Source: Novosphingobium sp.
Lineage (GTDB): Bacteria > Pseudomonadota > Alphaproteobacteria > Sphingomonadales > Sphingomonadaceae
Assembly: GCF_019748365.1 (NCBI RefSeq)
Contig: NZ_JAIEPN010000005.1
Span: 1 to 64,000 of the forward strand
Reading direction: 5' to 3'
DNA length: 64,000 nucleotides
Under the pieces are notes generated by a model, which was given only the letters and a program-made list of their open reading frames with translations, was not told where the DNA came from and did no database searches. Positions 1 to 9,946 of this stretch are shown piece after piece. Numbering within the stretch: the stretch's first letter is position 1; every line of letters begins with the position of its first letter. The position numbers and the translations under genes were made by a program.

Positions 1-818
1 GAATCCTTCATGCCCGCAAGGTGCTGGATCGCGCCCGAGATGCCGACCGCGATGTAGACTTCCGGCGCCACGATCTTGCCTGTCTGGCCGACCTGGTAGT
101 CGTTGGGCACATAGCCCGCGTCCACCGCAGCGCGGCTCGCGCCGACGCCTGCGCCGAGCTTGTCCGCAAGCGGGATGATCACGCTCTGGAACGTTTCCGC
201 ATCCTTCAGCGCGCGACCGCCCGAGACGATGATCTTGGCCGAGGTCAGTTCCGGACGCTCGCTCTTGGCGATTTCCGAGCCGAGGAAGCTCGACGTGCCG
301 GCATCGCCCGCAGCCGCCACGGCTTCCACTGCCGCCGAACCGCCGGTTGCATCCGCCTTGGCGAAGGCAGTGCCGCGCACGGTGACGACGATCTTGGCGT
401 CGGTCGATTCGACCGTGGCAATCGCGTTGCCGGCGTAGATCGGACGGGTGAAGGTCTTGGGACCTTCGACCGAGAGGATGTCCGAAACCTGCATCACATC
501 GAGCAGCGCGGCGACGCGCGGCGCGATGTTCTTGCCGGTGGTGGTGGCGGGCGCGACGAAGGCGTCGTAATCGGCCATCAGGCCAGCGACGAGCGGCGCG
601 ACGTTTTCGGCGAGCGCGTTGGCATAAGCCGCGTCATCAGCCTTGAGCACCTTGCTCACACCCGCGATCTGCGCGGCGGCAGCGGCAGCGCCGTCACAGC
701 CCGAGCCTGCAACCAGCGCAGTCACTTCGCCCATCTGCGCGGCGGCGGTCACAACGGCGAGGGTGGCGTCCTTGACCGAAGCGTTGTCGTGTTCGACCCA
801 AACGAGTGTCTTGGACAT
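1..818 (-). CDS. etfA: Electron transfer flavoprotein subunit alpha (partial, C-terminus outside window)
   Basis: FAD-carrying subunit of ETF, which takes electrons from acyl-CoA dehydrogenases and passes them to ETF-ubiquinone oxidoreductase. About 272 residues are visible; the family is usually about 310, so the 3' end lies left of base 1. The N-terminus ([11 protein letters not shown]) and the C-terminal FAD-binding domain (IIVSGGRALKD, then GASRAAVDAGYVPNDYQVGQTGK and IAVGISGAIQHLAGM) are typical. Its ATG overlaps the etfB stop by one base (TGATG), so it is translationally coupled to etfB. It is the last visible gene of the minus-strand propionyl-CoA cluster. Confidence 0.96.
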   Translation of the reverse strand, partial: MSKTLVWVEHDNASVKDATLAVVTAAAQMGEVTALVAGSGCDGAAAAAAQIAGVSKVLKADDAAYANALAENVAPLVAGLMADYDAFVAPATTTGKNIAPRVAALLDVMQVSDILSVEGPKTFTRPIYAGNAIATVESTDAKIVVTVRGTAFAKADATGGSAAVEAVAAAGDAGTSSFLGSEIAKSERPELTSAKIIVSGGRALKDAETFQSVIIPLADKLGAGVGASRAAVDAGYVPNDYQVGQTGKIVAPEVYIAVGISGAIQHLAGMKD

Positions 819-1564
819 CAGGCGACTCCCATTTCCTTGAGCTTGGCAACCAGCGTGTCGACATCGGGCACCTTGATGCCCGCGCTGCGCACCGGCGGTT
901 CGGTGACCTTGTGGGTCTTCAGGCGCGGCGCGGTATCGACGCCGTAGTCCGCCGGGGTCTTGCTTGCGAGCGGCTTCGACTTCGCCTTCATGATGTTGGG
1001 CAGCGAGGCGTAGCGCGGCTCGTTGAGGCGCAGGTCGGTGGTGACGATGGCGGGCAGCGCCAGCTTCACCGTTTCCAGACCGCCATCGATCTCGCGCTTC
1101 ACGACAATGCTGTCACCCTCGACCGACACTTCGTTGGCGAAAGTGCCCTGCGGACGGCCCAGCAGCGCGGCGACCATCTGGCCGACCTGGTTGGCGTCGT
1201 CGTCGATCGCCTGCTTGCCGGTGATGATCAGGCCCGGCTGCTCTTCATCGGCAATCGCCTTGATGATCTTGGCGACCGCGAGCGGCTCGACCTCGTCTTC
1301 GCTGACGACGAGGATCGCGCGGTCCGCACCCATGGCGAGCGCGGTGCGCAGCGTTTCCTGCGCCTTGGCCGGCCCGACCGAAACCGCCACGATCTCGGTG
1401 ACCACGCCCTTTTCCTTGAGGCGAATGGCTTCCTCGACCGCGATCTCGTCGAACGGGTTCATGCTCATTTTCACGTTGGCAAGGTCAACCCCCGTGCCAT
1501 CCGCCTTCACGCGCGGCTTCACGTTGTAGTCGATCACCCGCTTCACGCAGACCAGGGCTTTCAT
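818..1564 (-). CDS. etfB: Electron transfer flavoprotein subunit beta
   Basis: AMP-binding partner of EtfA in the ETF heterodimer that collects electrons from beta-oxidation and branched-chain acyl-CoA dehydrogenases. The 248 residues match family length. The start [19 protein letters not shown], the segment [18 protein letters not shown] and the signature [21 protein letters not shown] are diagnostic. About 110 bases separate it from pccA. That gap holds a plausible promoter/operator, so etfBA may be transcribed separately from the genes upstream. Confidence 0.97.
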   Translation of the reverse strand: MKALVCVKRVIDYNVKPRVKADGTGVDLANVKMSMNPFDEIAVEEAIRLKEKGVVTEIVAVSVGPAKAQETLRTALAMGADRAILVVSEDEVEPLAVAKIIKAIADEEQPGLIITGKQAIDDDANQVGQMVAALLGRPQGTFANEVSVEGDSIVVKREIDGGLETVKLALPAIVTTDLRLNEPRYASLPNIMKAKSKPLASKTPADYGVDTAPRLKTHKVTEPPVRSAGIKVPDVDTLVAKLKEMGVA

Positions 1565-1595
1565 CGTGTCAGGCCTTTCTCAAATCGATGGCGCG

Positions 1596-1624
1596 CGCAT
1601 AATTGGCGCTTACGTAAACGTCAA
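1596..1624 (-). promoter_or_regulatory. Candidate promoter and TTACGTAA-centred operator of etfBA
   Basis: On the minus strand a TTGACG hexamer (1624-1619) is followed after 17 bases by TATGCG (1601-1596). The spacer contains an almost perfect palindrome, CGCTTAC/GTAAACG (plus strand 1607-1620, one mismatched pair). From memory, TTTACGTAA-type sites are bound by MerR-family regulators of branched-chain amino acid and fatty acid catabolism (LiuR-like). No such regulator gene is in this window, so the assignment is inference. Confidence 0.5.
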
Positions 1625-1674
1625 CCTCACCCGGTGCCCATGCACGAATGTGAGCACGGGCATCAGAGCGGCTT

Positions 1675-3696
1675 CTACTCCATTTCAAGGATGATCGCAT
1701 CCACTGCAAGGCTTTCACCCTGCGCCGCGTTGACCGCCTTCACCTTGCCCGATTTCTCAGCGCGCAGGATGTTTTCCATCTTCATCGCCTCGACCACAGC
1801 AAGCGGCTGTCCGGCCTCGACCGTATCTCCGACGCCGACATGCAGCGCCACGAGCAGCCCAGGCATCGGGCAGACGAGGTACTTCGACATGTCCGGCGCG
1901 ACCTTGGCGATCATGTGCTTGGTCAGCTCGGCGATTCGGGCCGGGAGCACGCGCACGTCGTGGCTCGCCCCGCGCGTCGTCAGCGTAAAGCCGGTGGGGC
2001 GCGGCTTGACCTTCACCGTCAGCGGCTTGCCGCCGACTTCGGCCATGACCACGCGGTCGCCCGGCGTGTATTCGAGCTCAAGATCGATCTCGTCGCCATC
2101 GACGGAGATCGCTTCCTCGTCGACCACGACGGCAAAATCGTTTTCGCCGATGCGCACCGACCATTCGGACGGCGGGTCGAGCGTTTCGCCGAGCTGCCCG
2201 TCGACCTGCCGCGCCCGGTCCGAGCGCGCCGTGGCGAGGAAGCCCGCCAGCGCCGCGAGCGAACGCTTGGTCTCCTCAGAAGTCGCCGCGCCGTGGAAGC
2301 CGTCCGGGTATTCCTCGGCAATGAAGCCGGTGGTCAGCTCGCCCGAACGGAAGCGCGGGTGCTGCATGATCGCCGAGACGAAATCGATATTGTGGCCCAG
2401 CCCCTCGATCTCGAAGGCATCGAGCGCCTCGATCTGCTTGTCCGCCGCTTCGTCGCGCGTTTCCCCCCAGGTCACCAGCTTGGCGATCATCGGGTCGTAG
2501 AACATCGAGACTTCGCCGCCTTCGTAGACGCCGTCATCTACGCGCACGCCGTCCACGCCGCGCCGGCCATTGGCTTCGCCGTCGTCGGTCCAGCCTTCCA
2601 CCGGCGGATCATAGCGCACCAGCCGCCCAGTCGAGGGCAGGAACCCGCGATAGGGATCCTCGGCATAGACGCGGTTTTCGATGGCCCAGCCGTCGATGCC
2701 GATATCGTCCTGCGTGAAGGCCAGCTTCTCGCCCGCCGCGACGCGGATCATCTGCTCGACCAGATCAATGCCGGTGATCGCTTCGGTCACCGGGTGCTCC
2801 ACCTGCAGGCGGGTGTTCATCTCGAGGAAGTAGAAGCTCTCGCCGCTCGGGTCCGCGCCCGAAACGATCAGCTCCACCGTGCCCGCCGAATAATAGCCCA
2901 CCGCGCGGGACAGCGCGACGCACTGCTCACCCATCGCCTTGCGCATCTTCGGCGTCACGAAGGGCGAGGGGGCTTCCTCGACCACCTTCTGGTGCCGCCG
3001 CTGGATCGAGCATTCGCGCTCGTTGAGGTAGAGGATATTGCCGTGCTGATCGCCGAGGATCTGGATCTCGATGTGGCGCGGGTTGAGGATGAACTTCTCG
3101 ATGAACACGCGGTCATCGCCAAAGCTGTTCAGGCCTTCGCGCTTGGTGGCTTCAAAGCCCTCACGCACGTCCTGCTCGTTATAGGCCAGCCGCATGCCCT
3201 TGCCGCCGCCACCGGCCGAGGCCTTCATCATCACCGGATAGCCGATCTCGTCCGAGATGCGCACCGCGTGCTCGGTATCCTCGATCTCGCCCACAAAGCC
3301 GGGCACGACATTGACGCCGGCCTTCAGCGCAAGTTTCTTGGACTCGATCTTGTCGCCCATCGCAGCAATCGCGCCAACAGGCGGCCCGATAAACGCGATG
3401 CCCTTGGCCGCCAGCGCTTCGGCAAACGAGGTGCGCTCCGAAAGGAACCCATAGCCCGGATGCACCGCCTCGGCGCCGGTCTGCTCGCACGCAGCGATGA
3501 TCTTGTCGGCGATGAGGTAGCTCTGCGCAGCCGGCGAAGGCCCGATATGTACCGCCTCATCCGCCATCTTCACAAACGGCGCGCGCGCATCGGCATCCGA
3601 ATAGACCGCCACGGTCTGGATACCCATCCGCCGCGCGGTCTTGATCACACGGCAGGCAATCTCGCCACGGTTGGCGATGAGGATTTTCTTGAACAT
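1675..3696 (-). CDS. pccA: Acetyl/propionyl-CoA carboxylase, biotin-carrying alpha subunit
   Basis: Carries the biotin carboxylase and biotin carboxyl carrier functions of propionyl-CoA carboxylase (propionyl-CoA to methylmalonyl-CoA). Order: biotin carboxylase N-domain (MFKKILIANRGEIACRV), ATP-grasp with a glycine-rich loop (KASAGGGGKGM), the catalytic region EMNTRLQVEHPVTE, a BT-type linker, and a C-terminal biotinyl domain with VVEAMKMENIL (Lys biotinylated). 673 residues. The start at 3696 is preferred because AAGGA lies 6 bases upstream; an in-frame ATG at 3702 would add two residues and overlap the stop of the upstream small gene as ATGA. The beta partner pccB is 5 kb away in the same cluster. 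Confidence 0.97.
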   Translation of the reverse strand: MFKKILIANRGEIACRVIKTARRMGIQTVAVYSDADARAPFVKMADEAVHIGPSPAAQSYLIADKIIAACEQTGAEAVHPGYGFLSERTSFAEALAAKGIAFIGPPVGAIAAMGDKIESKKLALKAGVNVVPGFVGEIEDTEHAVRISDEIGYPVMMKASAGGGGKGMRLAYNEQDVREGFEATKREGLNSFGDDRVFIEKFILNPRHIEIQILGDQHGNILYLNERECSIQRRHQKVVEEAPSPFVTPKMRKAMGEQCVALSRAVGYYSAGTVELIVSGADPSGESFYFLEMNTRLQVEHPVTEAITGIDLVEQMIRVAAGEKLAFTQDDIGIDGWAIENRVYAEDPYRGFLPSTGRLVRYDPPVEGWTDDGEANGRRGVDGVRVDDGVYEGGEVSMFYDPMIAKLVTWGETRDEAADKQIEALDAFEIEGLGHNIDFVSAIMQHPRFRSGELTTGFIAEEYPDGFHGAATSEETKRSLAALAGFLATARSDRARQVDGQLGETLDPPSEWSVRIGENDFAVVVDEEAISVDGDEIDLELEYTPGDRVVMAEVGGKPLTVKVKPRPTGFTLTTRGASHDVRVLPARIAELTKHMIAKVAPDMSKYLVCPMPGLLVALHVGVGDTVEAGQPLAVVEAMKMENILRAEKSGKVKAVNAAQGESLAVDAIILEME

Positions 3697-3698
3697 TC

Positions 3699-3950
3699 TC
3701 ATTCCTTCTCAGGCTTCGCAGCCCACAGCACCGAAGCAATCCGGATCAGGTCGACAATAAGAACCACTACAAACAGGCTGAGAAAAATCTGGCCGGCTGG
3801 AGCGAAGCATTCCGCCCACAAACCAGAACGCGCCTCCTGCAACTTGCAGCTCGTTTCCAGCGTGCCGAGCAACAACCAAAGTGTTGCCCCGAGGAGAGCC
3901 CACAGCAGCAGGCTTGTTAAAATGAACGACATACGACGACGCCCGCTCAT
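3699..3950 (-). CDS. Small two-helix membrane protein coupled to pccA
   Basis: Unrecognised 83-residue protein. Start at 3950 chosen for GGAGG about 9 bases upstream; an alternative ATG is at 3932. It has a basic N-terminus (MSGRRR), a hydrophobic helix at about residues 7-28, a short soluble loop with two Cys, and a second helix at about residues 51-73, ending KPEKE. Its TGA overlaps the ATG at 3702, and its last codons supply the AAGGA Shine-Dalgarno for pccA. The coupling and plausible topology suggest a real gene; the function is unknown. Confidence 0.6.
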   Translation of the reverse strand: MSGRRRMSFILTSLLLWALLGATLWLLLGTLETSCKLQEARSGLWAECFAPAGQIFLSLFVVVLIVDLIRIASVLWAAKPEKE

Positions 3951-3970
3951 TCCACCAAACCTCCACCCCT

Positions 3971-4052
3971 CGTCGCCCCGGACTTGATCCGGGGCTTGGC
4001 TTCTTGCGGCCAGCCAAAGGCAGCCGAACCCCGGGTCAAGCCCGGGGTGACG
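3971..4052. repeat. Pair of inverted REP-like palindromes
   Basis: Two copies, about 25 bases each, of an element with core CCCCGG-N7-CCGGGG: 3971-3995 (CCCCGGACTTGATCCGGGG) and, inverted, 4028-4052 (CCCCGGGTCAAGCCCGGGG). Each copy is itself a hairpin, and together they form a BIME-like unit in the gap between the DUF1330 gene and the small membrane gene. Sphingomonad and other alphaproteobacterial genomes carry many such repeats. It could attenuate read-through or stabilise the upstream mRNA. Confidence 0.75.
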
Positions 4053-4080
4053 GGAAGTAAGAAGGCGGGATGCTGGCGAC

Positions 4081-4386
4081 TCACCCCTCCACCCCTTCAA
4101 CAACAAAGAGACGCGAGGAACTGGTCCGCTGGCGGATCGCTGCCACCGGGGCATATTCGGCGGAATGCACAAAGGCTTCGGCCTGCGCCTTGCTCGGAAA
4201 CTCGACAATCACGATCCGGCCCGTCGGCGCCTCGCCCTCGACGCCGGTGATCGCACCGCCGCGCGCCATGTAGCGCCCGCCATATTGCGCGATGACCGCC
4301 GGGACCGCCGCGCGATAGGCCGCGAAGCCTTCCGCATCGTGGACGTCGACTTCGGCGACGACATAGCCTTTGGGCGCATCGGCCAC
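4081..4386 (-). CDS. DUF1330 family protein
   Basis: 101 residues, a small ferredoxin-fold (dimeric alpha/beta barrel-like) protein. The family signature is visible: KGYVVAEVDVHDAEGFAAYRA near the start, YGGRYMARGG in the middle, and RIVIVEFPSKAQAEAFVHS before the end. The GTG start is chosen because it lies 4 bases after the mutase stop and GGCGGAG precedes it. The family has no firmly known activity. The position directly after the mutase suggests a role in acyl-CoA metabolism, which is inference. Confidence 0.85.
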   Translation of the reverse strand: MADAPKGYVVAEVDVHDAEGFAAYRAAVPAVIAQYGGRYMARGGAITGVEGEAPTGRIVIVEFPSKAQAEAFVHSAEYAPVAAIRQRTSSSRLFVVEGVEG

Positions 4387-4390
4387 GGGC

Positions 4391-6529
4391 TTACTCCGCC
4401 GCCTGCAGCTCTTCGCCCGCAGGCGGCATGTTGTGACCCAAGAGGCGCAGCACATCCGCCGCTGCTTCGACCACATTGGTGCCCGGGCCATAGATGCCCT
4501 GCACCCCGGCCTCGCGCAGGAAATCGTAGTCCTGCGGCGGGATCACGCCGCCCGCGACGACCTTGATATCGCTGCGGCCCGCTTCGCGCAGGTGGCGGAT
4601 CAGTTCGGGGATCAGCGTCTTGTGGCCCGCCGCCAGCGACGACGCGCCGACCGCATCGACGTCGGCCTCCAGCGCCAGCTTCGCCGCTTCCTCTGGCGTC
4701 TGGAACAGCGGGCTGCTCGTCACGTCGAAGCCCATGTCGCCAAACGCCGAGGCGATCACGTTCGCCCCGCGATCATGCCCGTCCTGGCCCATCTTGGAGA
4801 CGAGCATGCGCGGTGCGCGGCCCAGCCGGCGCGTCACGGCTTCCACGCCATCCAGCACCTGCTGGTAGCGCGCGTCGCCCGCGTAATAGGCGCTGTAGAC
4901 GCCGCGCACCGGCGTGGGATGCGTGCCATGGCGGCCGAACACGATCTCCATCGCGTCCGAAATCTCGCCCAAGGTCGCGCGGTGCCGCGCGGCTTCCACC
5001 GCCAGTTCGAGCAGGTTGCCGCCGGTCTTCGCGCCCTCAGTCAGCGCATTCAAGGCCGCCCGGCACTTCGTCTCGTCGCGGCTCTCGCGCACCCATTTCA
5101 GCCGCGCGATCTGGCCTTCGCGCACCGCCATGTTGTCGACTTCCAGCGTATCGAGCTGGTCTTCGCTGGCGAGGCGATACTTGTTGACGCCGACGATCAC
5201 GTCCTCGCCGCGGTCGACCCGCGCCTGCCGTCCGGCAGCGGCTTCCTCGATCATCGCCTTGGGCCAGCCCGCCGCCACAGCCTTGGCCATGCCGCCTTCG
5301 GCCTCGACGCGCTCGATGATTTCCCACGCCTTGTCGACCAGCTCCTGCGTCAGCGCCTCGACGTAGTACGAGCCGCCGAGCGGATCGACCACCTTGGTCA
5401 TCCCCGTCTCTTCCTGGATCACGATCTGCGTGTTGCGGGCGATGCGCGCGGAAAAGTCGGTCGGCAGCGCGATGGCTTCATCGAGCGCGTTGGTGTGGAG
5501 CGACTGCGTGCCGCCCAGCATCGCGGCCATCGCCTCGATCGTGGTGCGGATCACGTTGTTGTAGGGGTCCTGCTCCTGCAAGCTCACGCCCGAAGTCTGG
5601 CAATGCGTGCGCAGCATCTTGCTGCGTTCATCCTGCGCGCCCAGCTGCGTCATCACCCGGTGCCACAGCACGCGCGCCGCGCGCAGCTTGGCCACTTCCA
5701 TGAAGAAGTTCATGCCGATGGCGAAAAAGAAGCTGAGGCGGCCCGCGAACTTGTCGATATCGAGGCCCGAGGCGACGCCGTACTTCACGTATTCCATGCC
5801 GTCGGCGATGGTGAACGCGAGCTCCTGCACCTGCGTCGCCCCGGCTTCTTGCATGTGATAGCCGGAAATCGAGATCGAATTGAACTTCGGCATCTCGCGG
5901 CTGGTATAGCCGAAGATGTCCGAGATGATCCGCATGCTCGGCTCGGGCGGATAGATATAGGTGTTGCGGACCATGAACTCCTTGAGGATGTCGTTCTGGA
6001 TGGTCCCGTCGAGCTGCGCGCGGGCAACGCCCTGCTCCTCGCCCGCCACGATGAAGAACGCGAGGATGGGGATCACCGCGCCGTTCATGGTCATCGAGAC
6101 GGACATCTGATCGAGCGGAATCCCGTCGAACAGGATCTTCATGTCCTCGACCGAGTCGATCGCCACGCCCGCCTTGCCGACATCACCGACCACGCGCGGA
6201 TGATCGCTGTCATAGCCGCGATGGGTGGCCAGATCGAACGCGACCGAGAGGCCCTTCTGCCCCGCCGCCAGATTGCGGCGATAGAACGCGTTCGATTCCT
6301 CGGCGGTGGAGAAGCCCGCATATTGCCGGATCGTCCAGGGCCGCCCCGCATACATCGAAGCCCGCACCCCGCGCGTGAACGGCGCGAAGCCTGGCAGGCC
6401 CGGATCGGTGGCCACGTCCTCCGCCGTATAGAGCGGCTTCACGGCAATGCCTTCGGGCGTCTGCCAGGTGAGGTCCTTGCCCTTCACTTCCTTCGAGGCG
6501 GCCTTCTGCCAGTCTTCGATATTCGCCAT
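4391..6529 (-). CDS. scpA: Methylmalonyl-CoA mutase (single-chain, B12-dependent)
   Basis: Rearranges (R)-methylmalonyl-CoA to succinyl-CoA using adenosylcobalamin. 712 residues. The N-terminal TIM barrel includes the signature around residues 84-113 ([20 protein letters not shown]). A C-terminal flavodoxin-like B12 domain has DGHDRG (DxHxxG, 583-588; His is the lower cobalt ligand), GASSLAAGH near 628, and GGVIPPQDY. Both domains are on one chain, as in homodimeric ScpA-type enzymes. The usual G-protein chaperone MeaB/ArgK is not in the window. The epimerase gene lies 127 bases upstream, across a repeat-bearing gap. Confidence 0.97.
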   Translation of the reverse strand: MANIEDWQKAASKEVKGKDLTWQTPEGIAVKPLYTAEDVATDPGLPGFAPFTRGVRASMYAGRPWTIRQYAGFSTAEESNAFYRRNLAAGQKGLSVAFDLATHRGYDSDHPRVVGDVGKAGVAIDSVEDMKILFDGIPLDQMSVSMTMNGAVIPILAFFIVAGEEQGVARAQLDGTIQNDILKEFMVRNTYIYPPEPSMRIISDIFGYTSREMPKFNSISISGYHMQEAGATQVQELAFTIADGMEYVKYGVASGLDIDKFAGRLSFFFAIGMNFFMEVAKLRAARVLWHRVMTQLGAQDERSKMLRTHCQTSGVSLQEQDPYNNVIRTTIEAMAAMLGGTQSLHTNALDEAIALPTDFSARIARNTQIVIQEETGMTKVVDPLGGSYYVEALTQELVDKAWEIIERVEAEGGMAKAVAAGWPKAMIEEAAAGRQARVDRGEDVIVGVNKYRLASEDQLDTLEVDNMAVREGQIARLKWVRESRDETKCRAALNALTEGAKTGGNLLELAVEAARHRATLGEISDAMEIVFGRHGTHPTPVRGVYSAYYAGDARYQQVLDGVEAVTRRLGRAPRMLVSKMGQDGHDRGANVIASAFGDMGFDVTSSPLFQTPEEAAKLALEADVDAVGASSLAAGHKTLIPELIRHLREAGRSDIKVVAGGVIPPQDYDFLREAGVQGIYGPGTNVVEAAADVLRLLGHNMPPAGEELQAAE

Positions 6530-6545
6530 CGCTCTATCCTCAATG

Positions 6546-6650
6546 CCCTCTCCCCTTCAGGGGAGAGGATACGCAGGCTTGGCAGCTTGCTGCCTAGCCG
6601 AAGTTGGAGAGGGGCTTGGGGCGCCTGCCGTGCGCACTCCCTCTCCCGGC
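6546..6650. repeat. Dispersed CCTCTCCCC hairpin repeat
   Basis: The spacer between the epimerase and mutase genes carries a 9-bp perfect hairpin, CCTCTCCCC-ttca-GGGGAGAGG (6547-6568). A second imperfect hairpin based on GGCAGC/GCTGCC follows (about 6576-6599). Then come the phrases TTGGAGAGGGG and CTCCCTCTCCC. This combination is typical of a dispersed intergenic element in sphingomonads (recalled, not searched). It lacks a T-tract, so it is not a classical terminator, but it could modulate expression between mce and the mutase. Confidence 0.65.
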
Positions 6651-6655
6651 AAACC

Positions 6656-7096
6656 TCAATGCGCCGCTTTCGGCGTCTCCATGATCTCGGTCAGCACGCC
6701 GCCCATGTCCTTGGGGTGGACGAAGAAGATCAGCGTCCCGTGCGCGCCGATGCGCGGCTCACCCAGCACGCGCTTGCCCAGTGCCTCGAAGGCTGCCTTG
6801 GCGGCGTGAATGTCCGGCACTTCGTAGCACATGTGGTGCTGCCCCCCGGCGGGGTTCTTCGCCAGAAAGCCCGCGATCCCGGTATTGCCCGGCAGCGGCT
6901 CGATCAGCTCGATCTGCGTGCCATTGAGCGCCCCATCGGCCCCCGGCGTATCGACGAAGCACACCTTCACGCCCTGTTCGGGCAGATCGAACGGCTCATG
7001 GATCTTCGTCGCGCCCATCACGTCGCGCCAGAACACAATGCTGTCCGCAATCGAAGGCGTCGCAACGCCGATGTGATTCAAACGGCCGAGCTTCAT
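6656..7096 (-). CDS. mce: Methylmalonyl-CoA epimerase
   Basis: Interconverts the (S)- and (R)-epimers of methylmalonyl-CoA, linking the carboxylase product to the mutase substrate. 146 residues, VOC/glyoxalase fold. Start MKLGRLNHIGVATPSIADS provides the first metal His; then IELIEPL, GGQHHMCYEVPDI (second His) and GTLIFFVHPKDMGGVLTE with the catalytic Glu region. It starts 2 bases after the thiolase stop (TGATCATG), so the two are almost certainly co-translated. Confidence 0.95.
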   Translation of the reverse strand: MKLGRLNHIGVATPSIADSIVFWRDVMGATKIHEPFDLPEQGVKVCFVDTPGADGALNGTQIELIEPLPGNTGIAGFLAKNPAGGQHHMCYEVPDIHAAKAAFEALGKRVLGEPRIGAHGTLIFFVHPKDMGGVLTEIMETPKAAH

Positions 7097-7098
7097 GA

Positions 7099-8277
7099 TC
7101 AAACCCTCTCGATCACCATGGCGATGCCCTGACCGCCGCCGATGCACATCGTGATGAGGCCATACTGGCCGCCGGTGCGCTGCAGCTCGTAGGCCGCCTT
7201 GATCGTCAGGATCGCACCCGTCGCGCCGATGGGGTGGCCGAGCGAAATGCCCGAACCGTTGGGATTGGTCTTCGCGGGATCGAAGCCCAGCTCCTTGGCC
7301 ACGCCGCAAGCCTGCGCCGCAAACGCTTCGTTGCTCTCGATCACGTCGATCTGGTCGAGCGTCAGCCCCGCGCGCTTCAGCGCCACCGGCACTGCCTTGA
7401 CCGGGCCGAGACCCATGACATTGGGCTCGACGCCCGCATGGCCCCACGCCAGAATCTTCGCCAGCGGCTTCAGGCCGTGCGCGGCCACCGCTTCCCCGCT
7501 CGCCAGCACGACCGCGCCCGCGCCATCGTTGATGCCGCTGGCATTGCCCGCCGTGACAGTGCCGTCCTTCTTGAACACCGGCTTCAGCGTGGCCATCGCC
7601 TCGACGCTGGCATCGGCGCGGAAATGCTCGTCGGTATCGAAGACCGTGACGCCCTTGCGCGTCTTGATCTCGACCGGGACAATCTGCTCCTTGAAATAAC
7701 CCGCCGCCGTCGCGGCAGCGGCGCGGCGGTGGCTTTCCACCGCCAGCGCATCCTGCGTTTCGCGCGTGATCTGGTGGCGCTCGGCGACGTTCTCCGCCGT
7801 CACGCCCATGTGGATGTTCTCGAAGGGATCGTGGAGCGCGCCGAGCATGGCGTCCATCATCACCTGATCGCCCATCTTCTGGCCGTTGCGCGCCGTCAGC
7901 ACCATATGCGGCGCGTTCGACATGACCTCGCAGCCCCCGCCAATCGCGATCTGCTGCTCGCCCAGCGCAATCCCCTGCGCGGCCGAGACAATCGCCTGCA
8001 GGCCCGAACCGCACAGCCGGTTCACGTTCATCGCCGGGCTTTCGATCGGCACACCCGCGTTCACCGCCGCGACGCGGCTGACATAGGCGTCCTTCGGCTG
8101 CGTCGGCACGACAGTGCCGATCACCACGTTCTCGACCTTGTCCGGCGTCAGCCCCGCGCGGGCAATCGCCTCCTTGATCACGATGGTGCCCAGATCCGCC
8201 GGACGGAACGAGGCCAAGCTGCCGCCGAAGGTGCCGATGGCGGTACGTGCGCCGGAAACGATGAAGATGTCTGTCAT
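7099..8277 (-). CDS. Acetyl-CoA C-acetyltransferase (beta-ketothiolase)
   Basis: 392-residue biosynthetic/degradative thiolase. Nucleophilic Cys89 in NRLCGSGLQA; His348 in GHPIGATGA; second catalytic Cys378 in MCIGGGQG. MTDIFIVSGARTAIGTFGG is the natural N-terminus. In this operon it most plausibly cleaves 2-methylacetoacetyl-CoA or 3-oxopentanoyl-CoA, releasing propionyl-CoA for the carboxylase. It could equally supply acetoacetyl-CoA (PhaA-like). No phaB or phaC is nearby, which favours the catabolic role. Confidence 0.93.
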   Translation of the reverse strand: MTDIFIVSGARTAIGTFGGSLASFRPADLGTIVIKEAIARAGLTPDKVENVVIGTVVPTQPKDAYVSRVAAVNAGVPIESPAMNVNRLCGSGLQAIVSAAQGIALGEQQIAIGGGCEVMSNAPHMVLTARNGQKMGDQVMMDAMLGALHDPFENIHMGVTAENVAERHQITRETQDALAVESHRRAAAATAAGYFKEQIVPVEIKTRKGVTVFDTDEHFRADASVEAMATLKPVFKKDGTVTAGNASGINDGAGAVVLASGEAVAAHGLKPLAKILAWGHAGVEPNVMGLGPVKAVPVALKRAGLTLDQIDVIESNEAFAAQACGVAKELGFDPAKTNPNGSGISLGHPIGATGAILTIKAAYELQRTGGQYGLITMCIGGGQGIAMVIERV

Positions 8278-8299
8278 GTCGAAATGTCCTTCACGCCGC

Positions 8300-9826
<1,527 letters not shown>

Positions 9827-9906
9827 GCGCGGGCATTCCTCGGCTGCAAGCGGTCAAGGCGCTGGCGGATGCCGCATCACGGCGCGCCTGTCCAATGCAA
9901 TTCAGC

Positions 9907-9934
9907 AAAGTTGCAAAGCACCACTTTGCAAACT
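9907..9934. promoter_or_regulatory. Candidate operator of the propionate-type regulator (two TTGCAA half-sites)
   Basis: Between the divergent starts of pccB and the regulator lies an imperfect inverted repeat: AGTTGCAAAG (9909-9918), 5 bases, then CTTTGCAAACT (9924-9934). Each arm contains the self-complementary core TTGCAA. Mycobacterial PrpR and corynebacterial RamB, relatives of the adjacent regulator, are known to bind TTTGCAAA-type boxes, so the match is both positional and sequence-based. Binding is inferred. Confidence 0.7.
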
Positions 9935-9946
9935 AGTCTCGCGTTC

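Noticed and set aside
1840..3987. Long open frame on the plus strand opposite pccA
   Set aside because: Arg/His/Ala-rich translation with no recognisable motif; an antisense shadow of a high-GC gene.
6530..6655. Cobalamin riboswitch ahead of the mutase
   Set aside because: No B12-box-like sequence; the gap is filled by the dispersed CCTCTCCCC repeat.
4370..7132. 920-codon plus-strand frame opposite mutase and epimerase
   Set aside because: Shadow frame; composition dominated by R, H, D and L and it crosses two real genes and a repeat.
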